Made by a program: the position numbers and the translations under genes. DNA of 64,000 nucleotides from Nitrobacteraceae bacterium AZCC 1564 (GTDB taxonomy: Bacteria > Pseudomonadota > Alphaproteobacteria > Rhizobiales > Xanthobacteraceae), in contig JBAGRR010000001.1 of assembly GCA_036924835.1 (NCBI GenBank), positions 1,426,001-1,490,000 of the forward strand, given 5' to 3'. The notes under the pieces were generated by a model. It worked only from the letters and a program-made list of their open reading frames with translations, made no database searches and had not been told where the DNA came from. Every line of letters begins with the position of its first letter. The stretch's first letter is position 1. Shown one piece after another: positions 18,614 to 27,247 of this stretch.

Positions 18614-19898
18614 CCTTCTCCACGGCTGCTGCCATGGCCAGCAGCGCACGGTCGTTCCCATGACGACCAATCAACATCAGTCCGCACGGCAGCGCATTAC
18701 CGAACTTCATCGGCAATGACACACCGCACACATCGAAGAAATTCCACATCGAGGTGTTGCGCAGCGCCTGCACGTTGCGCTTGAGGTAAGTTTCCTCAAC
18801 CGAAATCTCCTGCAGCGTCGGCGCCACGATCTGCGTCGTCGGCATCACCAGCACGTCGACGTCATCGAACACCTTGTCCATCTCCGCAATGGCGATGGCG
18901 CGATCGCGCATGTTGAGGATGTAGTCCGCCGCGCTGATATCCTTCGAGCGCAGCAGCCGCGCACGCACGTGGGGATCGACGCCCTCGCCTGCTTCCTTCA
19001 AGAGATCGCGATGGATCGCGAACGCTTCAGGCGGCGCAATGCCACCGCGCTCGTTGATCGCGTGCATCTTGCCCAGCGCGCTAAGCGTCACGTCCTTGCC
19101 GGACTTCCACTTGGACGACAGCTTCGCCAGCGCTTGCGGAAACGTCTTGCCGACAATCTCGTCGAGGCCTTCAATCGGAAGCCCCTGGGCGAAGCCTGCG
19201 CGGATGCTGCCAATCTCGCGCGCCTCCAGCGGCGCCGGTTTTTCATCCGCAATCACGGCATCGGTTGCGGCGCATTCCGCGACGCTCTTGGCCAGCGGCC
19301 CGATGGAATCCAGCGTGAACGACAGCGGAAACGCGCCTTCGCGCGACACGCGCTTCACGGTCGGCTTGAAGCCCACCACGCCGCAGAAGCCCGCCGGAAT
19401 GCGCACCGAGCCGCCAGTGTCGGTGCCGATGGCGATCTCGCCGATGCCGTCTGCCACTGCAACGCCAGCGCCCGCAGATGAGCCGCCGGGCACGCGCGAA
19501 CGATCCGCCGGATTGCCTGGCGTGCCGTAATGCGGATTGGCGCCGAGACCTGAATAGGCGAATTCGGTCATGTTGGTCTTGGCGACGATCACCGCGCCCG
19601 CATCGCGCAGCCGCTTGACGATGACAGCATCCTTGGTGGCGGGCTTGTTGCGCGTCGCCAGCACGCGCGACCCCGCGCGGGTAACTTCACCCTCTACGTC
19701 GAACAGATCCTTGATGGTGATCACCACACCATCCAGCGGCCCCAACGCAACACCCGATTTGGCGCGGGCGTCCGCGGCATCGGCCGCCTTGCGCGCCGCG
19801 TCCGCATAGACCGTGAGGCAAGCGCGGCTGCCTTCACCGGCAGGATCACTGATGCGCGCAAGGGCTTGTTCGAGGTGGTCTCGGGAGGATGTCGTCAT
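18600..19898 (-). CDS. Amidase (amidase-signature family)
   Basis: A 432-residue serine hydrolase of the amidase-signature family (GatA, fatty-acid amide hydrolase and others). The Ser-cisSer-Lys triad is visible: Lys in GVVITIKDLFDVEG, the cis-Ser in VPGGSSAGAGVAVADG and the nucleophile in GTDTGGSVRIPAGFCG. It hydrolyses a C-N bond of an amide whose identity is not readable from the sequence. The ATG at 19898 begins MTTSSRDHLEQALARI; a longer reading frame upstream has a non-homologous, aromatic-rich leader and is not used. The FAH-family gene converges on it. Confidence 0.88.
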   Translation of the reverse strand: MTTSSRDHLEQALARISDPAGEGSRACLTVYADAARKAADAADARAKSGVALGPLDGVVITIKDLFDVEGEVTRAGSRVLATRNKPATKDAVIVKRLRDAGAVIVAKTNMTEFAYSGLGANPHYGTPGNPADRSRVPGGSSAGAGVAVADGIGEIAIGTDTGGSVRIPAGFCGVVGFKPTVKRVSREGAFPLSFTLDSIGPLAKSVAECAATDAVIADEKPAPLEAREIGSIRAGFAQGLPIEGLDEIVGKTFPQALAKLSSKWKSGKDVTLSALGKMHAINERGGIAPPEAFAIHRDLLKEAGEGVDPHVRARLLRSKDISAADYILNMRDRAIAIAEMDKVFDDVDVLVMPTTQIVAPTLQEISVEETYLKRNVQALRNTSMWNFFDVCGVSLPMKFGNALPCGLMLIGRHGNDRALLAMAAAVEKALAA

Positions 19899-20092
19899 GA
19901 TGAGCTTGTTGTCCGGGAACAGAAAAAAGGTGGGCTTTTTTGTTAGCGCATTTTGGATAGGCGTGCGCGGGTATCTGAAAAATTCCCCGTCGAACGAAGC
20001 GCACGTCGCTTCCCAAAAGGCAAAAATAACGTTTAGACGCCTTGACTCTTGGGGTTGTGTTCGGTTGGGATAGCACAACTTTGGGGAGTGCC

Positions 20093-21128
20093 ATGAATTT
20101 TATTTTTCCGCTCGCACGCCTTCGGCGTTTAACCCCATTCATTACTGCGGCAATGATTGCGCTCGTTAGCAGCTCCAACAATAGTTGGGCAGCGATATTG
20201 CAAAAATTCCAAGTCGGTGAATGGAGCGGCGGTGCCTATTCCGAAGATGGCAGCCGCAAATTCAGTCATTGCGCTGGGACGACGTTCTACAACAGCGGAA
20301 TATTCGTGACGCTGATTGTTGGGAGAACCTACCAATGGGGTGTTCAATTTACGAACCCAGCATGGAATTTCGCGCCCGGATCAAAGGTTGAACTGGCGTA
20401 CGTTGTCGACGATGGGGAGCCCCGTCCCGCAGTTGGCACAGCACTCACAGCAAACCGGGGTTTTGATCGGCTTCGGCGGAGACGTTAAAGGTTTTCAAAA
20501 TTTCAGCCGCGGACGAGTTCTAAAAATCGCGGCCGCTCAAAAAGTGTTCACTTTTAATCTCACGGATACTTCTAAGCTGCTTCCAGCCCTGCTGAATTGC
20601 GTTAATTCAAGAATGAATCCGGCCCCCGTCGTTGCAAAATCGACCACACCGGCGGCGAACTCAGATCATAGGGCTGAAGCAGCGGTCATTGCAGCGAACC
20701 TCCTGTCACAAGCAGGCATCTCCGGCTTCCGCCTTGCGACATCTGGAGAACTTCCTGAGATCAAGGCCGACGCCATTTGGGTCGCACAAGATGCCATCGG
20801 CAGCATCAACGTAATGCCGAGCCTTCAATCCAAAGATCTTGACGATGTACGATCGATTATCATCGGCACAGACGCCAAGACGTGTAAGGGGACTTTCTTC
20901 TCCGGATCTATCGCCGACGAAGGTGATCAGAACAGCCAGCAACTCACGCGGGTCTTCACGACCTGTCAGGTCAAAGATGCTCCGGTCACGAATTACTATA
21001 TGGCGGTGCCGAGAAAGGCTGGTGGAATGTACATTCTGCGGACGATGAGCAGCGGCCTTTCGGAAAAACCTGCCAAAGAGGCCGATGGCAGCATACGAAA
21101 AGCCGTATTCACAGCGCTTCCTAAATAG
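20093..21128 (+). pseudogene. Secreted protein of unknown function, apparent frameshift
   Basis: The first part, from ATG 20093, starts MNFIFPLARLRRLTPFITAA and has a signal peptide ending near NSWA. It continues through a domain with FQVGEWSGGAYSEDGSRKFS to DDGEPRPAVGTALTAN. The frame breaks at the GGGGTTTT run (20457-20464); dropping one base gives VLIGFGGDVKGFQNFSRG and then an open frame to 21128, for 344 residues in all. The second half has FNLTDTSKLLPALLNCV and ends with a module containing GFRLATSGELPEIKADAIW. I do not recognise a named family; similar exported proteins occur in rhizobia. The break is a +1 in a G/T homopolymer pair and may be a sequencing error. Confidence 0.72.
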
Positions 21129-21194
21129 GGCCGGCCCAAGGTCGTAACAATACACGCCCCTGAATCGTTCATCCGTCTTTTTCGAGGCGCCGCC

Positions 21195-22076
21195 ATGCCC
21201 TCCTCCGAAATCGACGCCATCCGAGCGCTGCTGGTAGCGAAGGCCCGGCCTGTCGGATGGGCGGAGCGGCGCGAGCGGCTGGATGAAATCGGCTCGGTCT
21301 GGCCGGTGGCCGATGACATCAAACGCTCAAGCGTCGATATCGACGGCATCCCCGCGGAATGGTCACTTGCGCCCGGCAGCGATGAGGCGCGCGTGCTGCT
21401 GTTCTTCCATGGCGGCGGCTATTGCTCCGGTTCGATTAAAAGCCATCGGCGCATGGTGACGGAAGCCGGACGCGCGGCGAAGATTCGCACGCTTGCGCTT
21501 GGCTATCGTCTTGCGCCGGAGCATCCGTTTCCTGCCGCGCGGGCTGATGCTCTGGCCGCATGGCGCTTCCTGCGCGCGCAAGGTTATGCGCCCTCACACA
21601 TCGCCATCGGCGGCGACAGCGCGGGCGGCAATTTGACCGCCGTGCTGATCAATCTGTTGCGTGAACAGGGCGAGCGGCCTGCCTGCGCGTGGCTGGTCTC
21701 ACCGTGGACCGATCTCACCATGTCGGGCAGCTCGCTCGCCACCAAGGATGCGGTCGATCCGATCATTCACAAGGCCTACCTCGGCGAACTCGCCGATGCG
21801 TTCGTGCCTGCGGGAATATCTCGCAACGATCCACGCATCTCGCCGCTGTTCTCCGATCTGCACGGTTTTCCGCCAACGCTTGTTCAGGTCGGCTCACACG
21901 AAACGCTGCTTGATGATGCCACACGTTTTGCGGCAGTTGCCGGCGCTGCAGAAGTGGAGGTGACGCTCGAAGTGTGGCCGGAGATGATTCACGCCTGGCC
22001 GATGTGGAATGCACACCTCGAAGCCGGGCGCCGTGCGCTTAAGAATGCCGGCGCATTCATTCGCCGTCACGTGTGA
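21195..22076 (+). CDS. Alpha/beta hydrolase, hormone-sensitive-lipase-like
   Basis: A 293-residue esterase of the HSL (GDSAGG) group. The oxyanion-hole motif FFHGGGYCSGS is followed by the nucleophile elbow IGGDSAGGNLT. The C-terminal catalytic His lies in EVWPEMIHAWPMW, with the acid in GSHETLLDD. It would hydrolyse short acyl esters of unknown nature in the cytoplasm, as no signal peptide is seen. It is monocistronic and lies 66 bp after the frameshifted secreted-protein gene. Confidence 0.9.
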   Translation: MPSSEIDAIRALLVAKARPVGWAERRERLDEIGSVWPVADDIKRSSVDIDGIPAEWSLAPGSDEARVLLFFHGGGYCSGSIKSHRRMVTEAGRAAKIRTLALGYRLAPEHPFPAARADALAAWRFLRAQGYAPSHIAIGGDSAGGNLTAVLINLLREQGERPACAWLVSPWTDLTMSGSSLATKDAVDPIIHKAYLGELADAFVPAGISRNDPRISPLFSDLHGFPPTLVQVGSHETLLDDATRFAAVAGAAEVEVTLEVWPEMIHAWPMWNAHLEAGRRALKNAGAFIRRHV

Positions 22077-22230
22077 AGGGATTTTGTCGACCGGCTGACG
22101 CGATTCCAGCGACAACCATTTCGAGTTGCGAAACGGCTTCCAGATTCCAGAGCACTCACCTGGAGCGCTCCTCGAAGAGGGACGTGAAGGAATTTAAGAG
22201 ATCAGTGAGCGGCCGTGATCCTACGCCGGA

Positions 22231-22395
22231 TCACCACCGCACTGTCTGACTTGGCACGATAAACGACGCTTGGTTCGCTGGTTTCGGCGTTTCGAAGTAA
22301 ATCCGGACGCCCGCTATGACGAGGATCGTCAGGGCAAGCAGCGCAATCAGCTCGATCAATCGCTGATCGTGCCAACCATCGCCTACTTTACGCAT
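22231..22395 (-). CDS. Small single-span membrane protein, unknown
   Basis: Fifty-four residues from ATG 22395: MRKVGDGWHDQRLIELIALL, continuing through one strong hydrophobic helix (IELIALLALTILVIAGVRIYF) into a short polar tail rich in Pro and Ser. An in-frame ATG 11 codons upstream is possible, but its extra residues look non-conserved. The helix and charge pattern (positive N-terminus inside) suggest a genuine inner-membrane micro-protein. I cannot name a family. Confidence 0.45.
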   Translation of the reverse strand: MRKVGDGWHDQRLIELIALLALTILVIAGVRIYFETPKPANQASFIVPSQTVRW

Positions 22396-22562
22396 TGGAT
22401 GTAACTCCGCATGCAGACGCCAAATCAATACACGCGAAGACCAGGAGGTTCCCAGAGCAAACGCAGCAAAACATGCTGCGATGCAGGAGCGCCCGTTGAA
22501 CTTTTAACCGTGTTTTTTCAGGCGGAAACTGCGTCCGCCCCCGATTCATTGATCGGCTGGAG

Positions 22563-22976
22563 CTACTTCTTCAACACCACGCGGGGCTGATCCTTCTCGG
22601 CGATGTCGATCACCAGCAGCTTGAGCGGCTCCTGACCGGTATTCATGCCTCGGTGCCATTGGCCGACGGCCTCCAGAATGAAGTCGCCGGTTTTGAAATC
22701 CTCGGTCTTGCCCGTGTCATCGTTGATGACGCGAAGCGACCCCGCCAGCACGTAGCCGTAACGGGGAAACGGATGCTTGTGTTCGGGCAACGCGGCGCCA
22801 GGTGCAATCTCATAAGTCGACACAACAACCTGTGCGTCTTTCTGCGGCAGCACGATCGGCTGACCACTGGACGTCACCGTCGTTGAGAGAACAGGCTTCA
22901 CCACAACCTGCTGGCTCTCCGCATGCAGCGGCGCCGCGAGCAGCATCAGACCAGAAGCAATCAACATAGACTTCAT
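22563..22976 (-). CDS. Exported cupin-domain protein
   Basis: A 137-residue protein with a signal peptide (MKSMLIASGLMLLAAPLHAE) followed by one cupin barrel. The first cupin motif appears as GAALPEHKHPFPRYGYVLAG with the metal-binding His pair and the second as GDFILEAVGQWHRGMN. It is probably a periplasmic metal-binding protein of unknown activity. It has its own small transcription unit on the minus strand. Confidence 0.8.
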   Translation of the reverse strand: MKSMLIASGLMLLAAPLHAESQQVVVKPVLSTTVTSSGQPIVLPQKDAQVVVSTYEIAPGAALPEHKHPFPRYGYVLAGSLRVINDDTGKTEDFKTGDFILEAVGQWHRGMNTGQEPLKLLVIDIAEKDQPRVVLKK

Positions 22977-23105
22977 CTCGGTTTTTCTCTCAAGAGCACG
23001 CGATATGTATCGCGTGCCAATAATCTGGAATGTCCTTACTGACTAATATATGGCGTTGCATAAGAGCGGCCATCACGGTTCGGTGTTCGGCGATCAAACC
23101 AAAAA

Positions 23106-23123
23106 CCCCGGCTTGCGCCGGGG
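23106..23123 (-). terminator. Rho-independent terminator after the 23171-23437 gene
   Basis: A 7-bp perfect GC stem (CCCCGGC / GCCGGGG) with a TTGC loop. On the minus strand the stem is followed directly by five T, the classical intrinsic-terminator layout. It lies 47 bp after the stop of the small minus-strand gene and so supports that gene being transcribed. Confidence 0.75.
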
Positions 23124-23170
23124 CTTTGAAGAACATTCATATAGGCCACCGGAATGCCCCGGCGGTTTCA

Positions 23171-23437
23171 TCACAATGGCCGGCTGAGCTGGTCTTCCGT
23201 CACAACCCGTTCAACGTTGTCGCTCTTGCTTCTGATGCGATAGCGGATGCGTCCATCAGCCTCGATCGGCATGCGCGCGATGACGGTATAGACGTTCGAG
23301 CGGATATTGTCGGCGCGGCCTTGTGGCCCCTGATGTTGATGACAGACGTCATCATCCTTGGAGAAAAAAGGTGCGCCATCCGATTGGTCCTGTTTCGCCG
23401 TTCGAATTCGCGGATGTTTACCACTCCTCGCGCACAA
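23171..23437 (-). CDS. Small conserved hypothetical protein
   Basis: Up to 88 residues. The C-terminal half, NVYTVIARMPIEADGRIRYR followed by IRSKSDNVERVVTEDQL, has the look of a short conserved rhizobial protein that ends in a YRIRS...ERVVxExQL pattern. The N-terminal half is less convincing, and the only in-frame start this far upstream is TTG at 23437, so the true start may differ. A good intrinsic terminator follows the stop. Function unknown. Confidence 0.5.
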   Translation of the reverse strand: MCARSGKHPRIRTAKQDQSDGAPFFSKDDDVCHQHQGPQGRADNIRSNVYTVIARMPIEADGRIRYRIRSKSDNVERVVTEDQLSRPL

Positions 23438-23497
23438 ACGGTGACAAGTAAACTCCCGCGTACAGTAAACACGAAGCGATAATCAAGCAAACCGGCA

Positions 23498-23523
23498 AAA
23501 CCCCGCCACTGCTGACGGGGTTT
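23498..23523 (-). terminator. Stem-loop terminator downstream of the cold-shock gene
   Basis: Arms AAAACCCCG and CGGGGTTT enclose a short loop containing CACTGCTGA. On the minus strand the stem is followed by TTTTG, which suits termination of the cold-shock transcript about 107 bp after its stop. The stem carries T-rich flanks on both strands and could work both ways. Confidence 0.6.
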
Positions 23524-23630
23524 CATCAAATCGTTCCAGTACATCCGTGAAACGACTTTGAGCCAGCTTTTTGAGCCAGCTTAACGAACACCATTCCGGT
23601 ACATCCGCGGAATAGCGTCCGATCTGTCTG

Positions 23631-23840
23631 TTAGATCAGAGAGAGATTTTCCGCGCTAACCTTGCCGCGCATCTTGTCGGTCTTGATCTCGTAAGAGACC
23701 TTCTGACCTTCGGCGAGGCCGGTCAGACCTGCACGTTCGACCGCGCTGATGTGAACGAATACATCGGTGCCGCCGTCATTCGGCTGGATAAAACCAAAGC
23801 CCTTTTGGCCGTTGAACCACTTCACTGTACCTGTTGTCAT
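23631..23840 (-). CDS. cspA: Cold-shock protein (CspA family)
   Basis: A 69-residue single cold-shock domain, exactly the family size. RNP1 is seen in GFGFIQPN and RNP2 in VFVHISAV. The start is the ATG at 23840 ([20 protein letters not shown]). It binds single-stranded RNA/DNA and acts as an RNA chaperone. A long divergent upstream region of about 267 bp precedes the plus-strand gene at 24108 and would contain the promoter and the long 5' leader usual for csp genes; I could not resolve the leader structure. Confidence 0.95.
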   Translation of the reverse strand: MTTGTVKWFNGQKGFGFIQPNDGGTDVFVHISAVERAGLTGLAEGQKVSYEIKTDKMRGKVSAENLSLI

Positions 23841-24107
23841 TTTGCTTTCCTTTAGGCGCACGCATGCGCATTGCCGCGCAATATCGCGCGAACCTATCCA
23901 ATTTTCAGCGATGTCTTTGGAAAGGGGGCCTAAGGCGCTTAACAAAAAGCAATGCCAGCAATCGAACATGCAGACAATATTAGTTTGGGCTGCGAAAGCA
24001 AGGACTCAATTGTGTTCACTCGGAGGCGAATTCTCCCCTTTGCACCTCGCAATTGGCATCGAGAATCCCCACATAACTGTGAGCGGCTACAGACGAAAGC
24101 GGGTTTG

Positions 24108-24347
24108 ATGACAAAAGAGCCGACGACCTCCCAGCTTGCGCGTGCTGAACGCATGCGCATCGCTGCTGAAGCCGGCGCGGAAGCGCGCGCCCATTTTCAA
24201 GCTCAAGACATTGCCATTCGCAAGAACATGGAGCGGCTTCGCGCGTTGCGCCTTGCCAAGGAAGCTGAGGACGCTGCCAATTCTCCGCCAGATCCCGCAC
24301 CTCAACAGCGCGCGGTGAAGAAAAAGCGGCCGAAATCGTTCGCATGA
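24108..24347 (+). CDS. Small basic helical protein, unknown
   Basis: Seventy-nine residues starting MTKEPTTSQLARAERMRIAA. The middle is a long Ala/Arg/Glu-rich amphipathic helix (AEAGAEARAHFQAQDIAIRK) and the tail is Lys-rich (VKKKRPKSFA). The composition fits a small cytoplasmic, perhaps nucleic-acid-associated, protein of the kind common in Bradyrhizobiaceae. It is followed by a strong bidirectional terminator, which supports it as a real gene. Confidence 0.6.
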   Translation: MTKEPTTSQLARAERMRIAAEAGAEARAHFQAQDIAIRKNMERLRALRLAKEAEDAANSPPDPAPQQRAVKKKRPKSFA

Positions 24348-24364
24348 CGTGAAGTTGCAGTAAA

Positions 24365-24392
24365 AAAACGGCCCGGAAATCCGGGCCGTTTT
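24365..24392. terminator. Bidirectional intrinsic terminator
   Basis: A perfect 12-bp stem (AAAACGGCCCGG / CCGGGCCGTTTT) closes on an AAAT tetraloop. Its A/T ends supply a T run on both strands. It sits between the convergent 24108 gene and ahcY, 17 and 12 bp from their stops, and should end both transcripts. Confidence 0.9.
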
Positions 24393-24404
24393 CGTGTCAC
24401 ATAA

Positions 24405-25829
24405 TCAGTACCGGTAGTGATCCGCCTTGTACGGGCCTTCCGGCTTCACACCGATGTACTCGGCCTGATCCGGGCGCAGCTCGGTCAGCTTCACGCCGAT
24501 CTTGGCGAGATGCAGCCGTGCGACCTTCTCGTCGAGCGACTTCGGCAGCACATAGACTTCCTTCTTGTACTTGCCGTCCTTGTTGTTGGCGAACAGCTCG
24601 ATCTGCGCCAACGTCTGGTTGGTGAAGGACGCCGACATCACGAAGGATGGATGACCCATCGCGTTGCCGAGGTTCACGAGCCGGCCCTCCGACAGCAGGA
24701 CAATGCGATGCTTGTCGGGGAATTCGATCTCATCGACCTGCGGCTTGATGTTGGTCCACTTCAGATTCCGCAACCCAGCGATCTGGATCTCGTTGTCGAA
24801 GTGCCCGATGTTGCAGACGATGGCGCGATCCTTCATCGCGCGCATGTGGTCGACAGTGATGATATCCTTGTTGCCGGTGGCCGTAACGAAGATGTCCGCG
24901 ACCGGCGCGGCATCTTCCATTGTGGTGACCTGGTAGCCTTCCATAGCCGCCTGCAGCGCGCAAATCGGATCGACTTCCGACACCATCACGCGGCAACCGG
25001 CCTGACGCAGCGAAGCCGCCGAGCCCTTGCCGACATCGCCGAAGCCAGCGACCATCGCGACCTTGCCCGACATCATCACGTCAGTGCCACGACGGATGCC
25101 GTCGACCAGCGACTCGCGGCAGCCATAGAGGTTGTCGAACTTCGACTTGGTGACGCTGTCATTGACGTTGATCGCGGGCCACAGCAGCTTGCCTGCCTTC
25201 TGCATTTCGTAGAGGCGATGCACGCCCGTGGTGGTCTCTTCCGAGACGCCCTTGATCGACTTGGCAACCTCACCGAACCAGCCTTTCGGCTTCTCTTTCA
25301 GGAGGCGCTTGATCAGCGCGAACAGGATTTCTTCTTCCTCGGAGCCTGCCTTGTCGAGGAACGCGGTGTCACCGCCTTCCGCGCGTACGCCAAGGTGGAT
25401 CAGCAGCGTGGCATCACCACCGTCATCGAGGATCATGTTCGGGTGGCCGCCACCATGCCAGTCGAACAGCTTGGCGGTGTAGTCCCAATAATCAACCAGC
25501 GTTTCGCCCTTCACCGCGAACACCGGAATGCCGGCGGCGGCGATCGCGGCAGCCGCGTGATCCTGCGTCGAATAGATGTTGCACGACACCCAGCGGATGT
25601 CGGCGCCGAGCGCCTTCAGCGTCTCGATCAGCACCGCCGTCTGAATCGTCATATGCAGCGAGCCGGCGATACGCGCGCCCTTCAAAGGCTGCTTGGGGCC
25701 GTATTCCTCGCGCGTCGCCATCAGGCCGGGCATTTCAGTTTCGGCCAGGGAGATTTCCTTGCGGCCAAAATCGGCGAGGCCGATATCGGCGACGATGTAG
25801 TCGGTAAAACCGGCGGGTGGTTTGGTCAT
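24405..25829 (-). CDS. ahcY: Adenosylhomocysteinase
   Basis: A 474-residue SAH hydrolase of the long proteobacterial form. It reversibly splits S-adenosylhomocysteine into adenosine and homocysteine using bound NAD, regenerating the methyl cycle. Landmarks: [15 protein letters not shown] near the substrate site, [19 protein letters not shown] with the catalytic Lys/Asp, the NAD-binding [15 protein letters not shown], and the C-terminal [13 protein letters not shown] that reaches the partner subunit. metK lies 166 bp upstream on the same strand, so the two form a SAM-cycle unit. Confidence 0.98.
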   Translation of the reverse strand: MTKPPAGFTDYIVADIGLADFGRKEISLAETEMPGLMATREEYGPKQPLKGARIAGSLHMTIQTAVLIETLKALGADIRWVSCNIYSTQDHAAAAIAAAGIPVFAVKGETLVDYWDYTAKLFDWHGGGHPNMILDDGGDATLLIHLGVRAEGGDTAFLDKAGSEEEEILFALIKRLLKEKPKGWFGEVAKSIKGVSEETTTGVHRLYEMQKAGKLLWPAINVNDSVTKSKFDNLYGCRESLVDGIRRGTDVMMSGKVAMVAGFGDVGKGSAASLRQAGCRVMVSEVDPICALQAAMEGYQVTTMEDAAPVADIFVTATGNKDIITVDHMRAMKDRAIVCNIGHFDNEIQIAGLRNLKWTNIKPQVDEIEFPDKHRIVLLSEGRLVNLGNAMGHPSFVMSASFTNQTLAQIELFANNKDGKYKKEVYVLPKSLDEKVARLHLAKIGVKLTELRPDQAEYIGVKPEGPYKADHYRY

Positions 25830-25882
25830 GCGATCTTTCCTGCTGTGCGCCCTCTCCCATTCGCGGACGAGGGCTGGAGAAA

Positions 25883-25902
25883 GGGCCGGCGGTCACCGGC
25901 CC
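25883..25902 (-). terminator. Possible terminator or attenuator between metK and ahcY
   Basis: On the minus strand, GGGCCGG TGACCG CCGGCCC is followed by TTTCTCC. The 7-bp GC stem and short T tract could end part of the metK transcripts or modulate read-through into ahcY, whose ATG is 54 bp further on. The T tract is short, so this is tentative. Confidence 0.4.
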
Positions 25903-25995
25903 ATGCGTCTTGAATGCCGTCAACAACGCTCGTCACGGCGCGAAAATGCACCCCCTCCTCCCGCGAACGAGAGAAGGCGAAGAGCGAGCGTTAGT

Positions 25996-27192
25996 TCAGA
26001 CCGCGCGCTTGAGCGCCTCGGCGAGATCGGTCTTTTCCCACGAGAAGCCGCCATCGGCGTCCGGCGTGCGGCCGAAATGACCGTAGGCCGACGTGCGCGC
26101 ATAGATCGGCTTGTTGAGATCGAGGTGCTTGCGGATGCCGCGCGGGGTGAGGTCCATCGATTCCGCGACGGCCGTTTCGAGCTTGTCCTCGGGGACCTTA
26201 CCCGTGCCGTGGGTGTCGATGTAGATCGACAGCGGGCGCGCGACACCGATCGCGTAGGAGAGTTGCAGCGTCGCCTTGTCAGCAAGACCAGCCGCAACAA
26301 TGTTCTTGGCAAGATAGCGTGCGGCGTAAGCAGCCGAACGATCGACCTTCGTCGGGTCCTTGCCGGAGAAAGCGCCGCCGCCGTGAGGCGCTGCACCACC
26401 GTAGGTGTCGACGATGATCTTGCGGCCGGTCAGACCGGTGTCGCCATCGGGACCGCCAATGTAGAACTTACCGGTCGGATTGATGTGCCAGATGGTCTTG
26501 TTGTTGATCCAGCCTTCCGGCAGCGCCTTGCGCACGTAGGGCTCCACGCGCTCGCGCACCTGGTTCGACGTCATGTCCTCGACGAGATGCTGGTGCGAGA
26601 CAACGATCTCGCGCACGCCGACCGGCTTGCCGTTTTCATACTGCACGGTGACCTGGCTCTTGGAATCCGGACCCAGCACCTTTTCGATGCCCGCGTGACG
26701 CGCTTCCGAAATCAGGCGCAAGATCCTGTGCGCGTAGAAGATCGGAGCCGGCATCAGTTCCGGCGTTTCGTTGGTGGCGTAACCGAACATAATACCTTGG
26801 TCGCCGGCGCCCTCTTCCTTGTTGGTGCCGGGCTGCAACGCATCAACGCCCTGCGCAATGTCCGCGGACTGCGGATGCAGCAGGATCTGGACATCGCAGG
26901 TGTCCCAGTGAAAGCCCTCCTGCTCATAGCCGATATCCTTGATGGCGTTGCGCACCACCTTCTCGATCTGATCGTTGGTAACTGACGAAGGCCCGCGGGT
27001 TTCACCCGCGATCACGACCTTGTTCGTGGTGGCGAGGGTTTCGCATGCGGCACGGATCGCCCATGGATCGATGCCGGCCTTCGGCCCTTCGCGGTAGAAC
27101 AGATCGACGATCTCATCTGAGATACGATCGCATACCTTGTCCGGATGACCTTCGGACACCGATTCACTTGTGAACAGATAAGACGCGCGCAT
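25996..27192 (-). CDS. metK: S-adenosylmethionine synthetase
   Basis: A 398-residue enzyme that makes SAM from methionine and ATP. Characteristic blocks are [20 protein letters not shown] at the N-terminus, the ATP loop [19 protein letters not shown] and the metal/phosphate loop [19 protein letters not shown]. The ATG at 27192 ([10 protein letters not shown]) is preferred to an adjacent TTG at 27195. The HTH/Rossmann gene begins its coding 53 bp upstream on the same strand, which suggests co-transcription of the three genes. I looked for a SAM-responsive riboswitch upstream and found no convincing fold. Confidence 0.98.
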   Translation of the reverse strand: MRASYLFTSESVSEGHPDKVCDRISDEIVDLFYREGPKAGIDPWAIRAACETLATTNKVVIAGETRGPSSVTNDQIEKVVRNAIKDIGYEQEGFHWDTCDVQILLHPQSADIAQGVDALQPGTNKEEGAGDQGIMFGYATNETPELMPAPIFYAHRILRLISEARHAGIEKVLGPDSKSQVTVQYENGKPVGVREIVVSHQHLVEDMTSNQVRERVEPYVRKALPEGWINNKTIWHINPTGKFYIGGPDGDTGLTGRKIIVDTYGGAAPHGGGAFSGKDPTKVDRSAAYAARYLAKNIVAAGLADKATLQLSYAIGVARPLSIYIDTHGTGKVPEDKLETAVAESMDLTPRGIRKHLDLNKPIYARTSAYGHFGRTPDADGGFSWEKTDLAEALKRAV

Positions 27193-27247
27193 CAACTAAT
27201 CCCCTCAAGATGGACCCTGTGGTCCGTTCGGATTTCAACAACGATTC

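Noticed and set aside
23555-23616. Short direct repeats (TGAGCCAGCTT twice; CCGGTACATCCG-like twice) after the cold-shock gene
   Set aside because: They are only 11-12 bp, occur twice, and show no link to a gene or structure beyond the nearby terminator.
24417-25913. A 498-codon open frame on the plus strand opposite ahcY
   Set aside because: It is antisense to a well-conserved gene, has no recognisable domain, and arises because GC-rich codons leave few stops on the opposite strand.
25830-25995. Possible SAM or SAH riboswitch before ahcY
   Set aside because: Only a simple GC stem with a short T tract is visible; none of the conserved SAM-II, SAM/SAH or SAH core sequences could be recognised.
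25822-26985. A 387-codon plus-strand frame opposite metK
   Set aside because: Antisense shadow of a highly conserved gene, with an Arg- and Val-rich translation of no known family.
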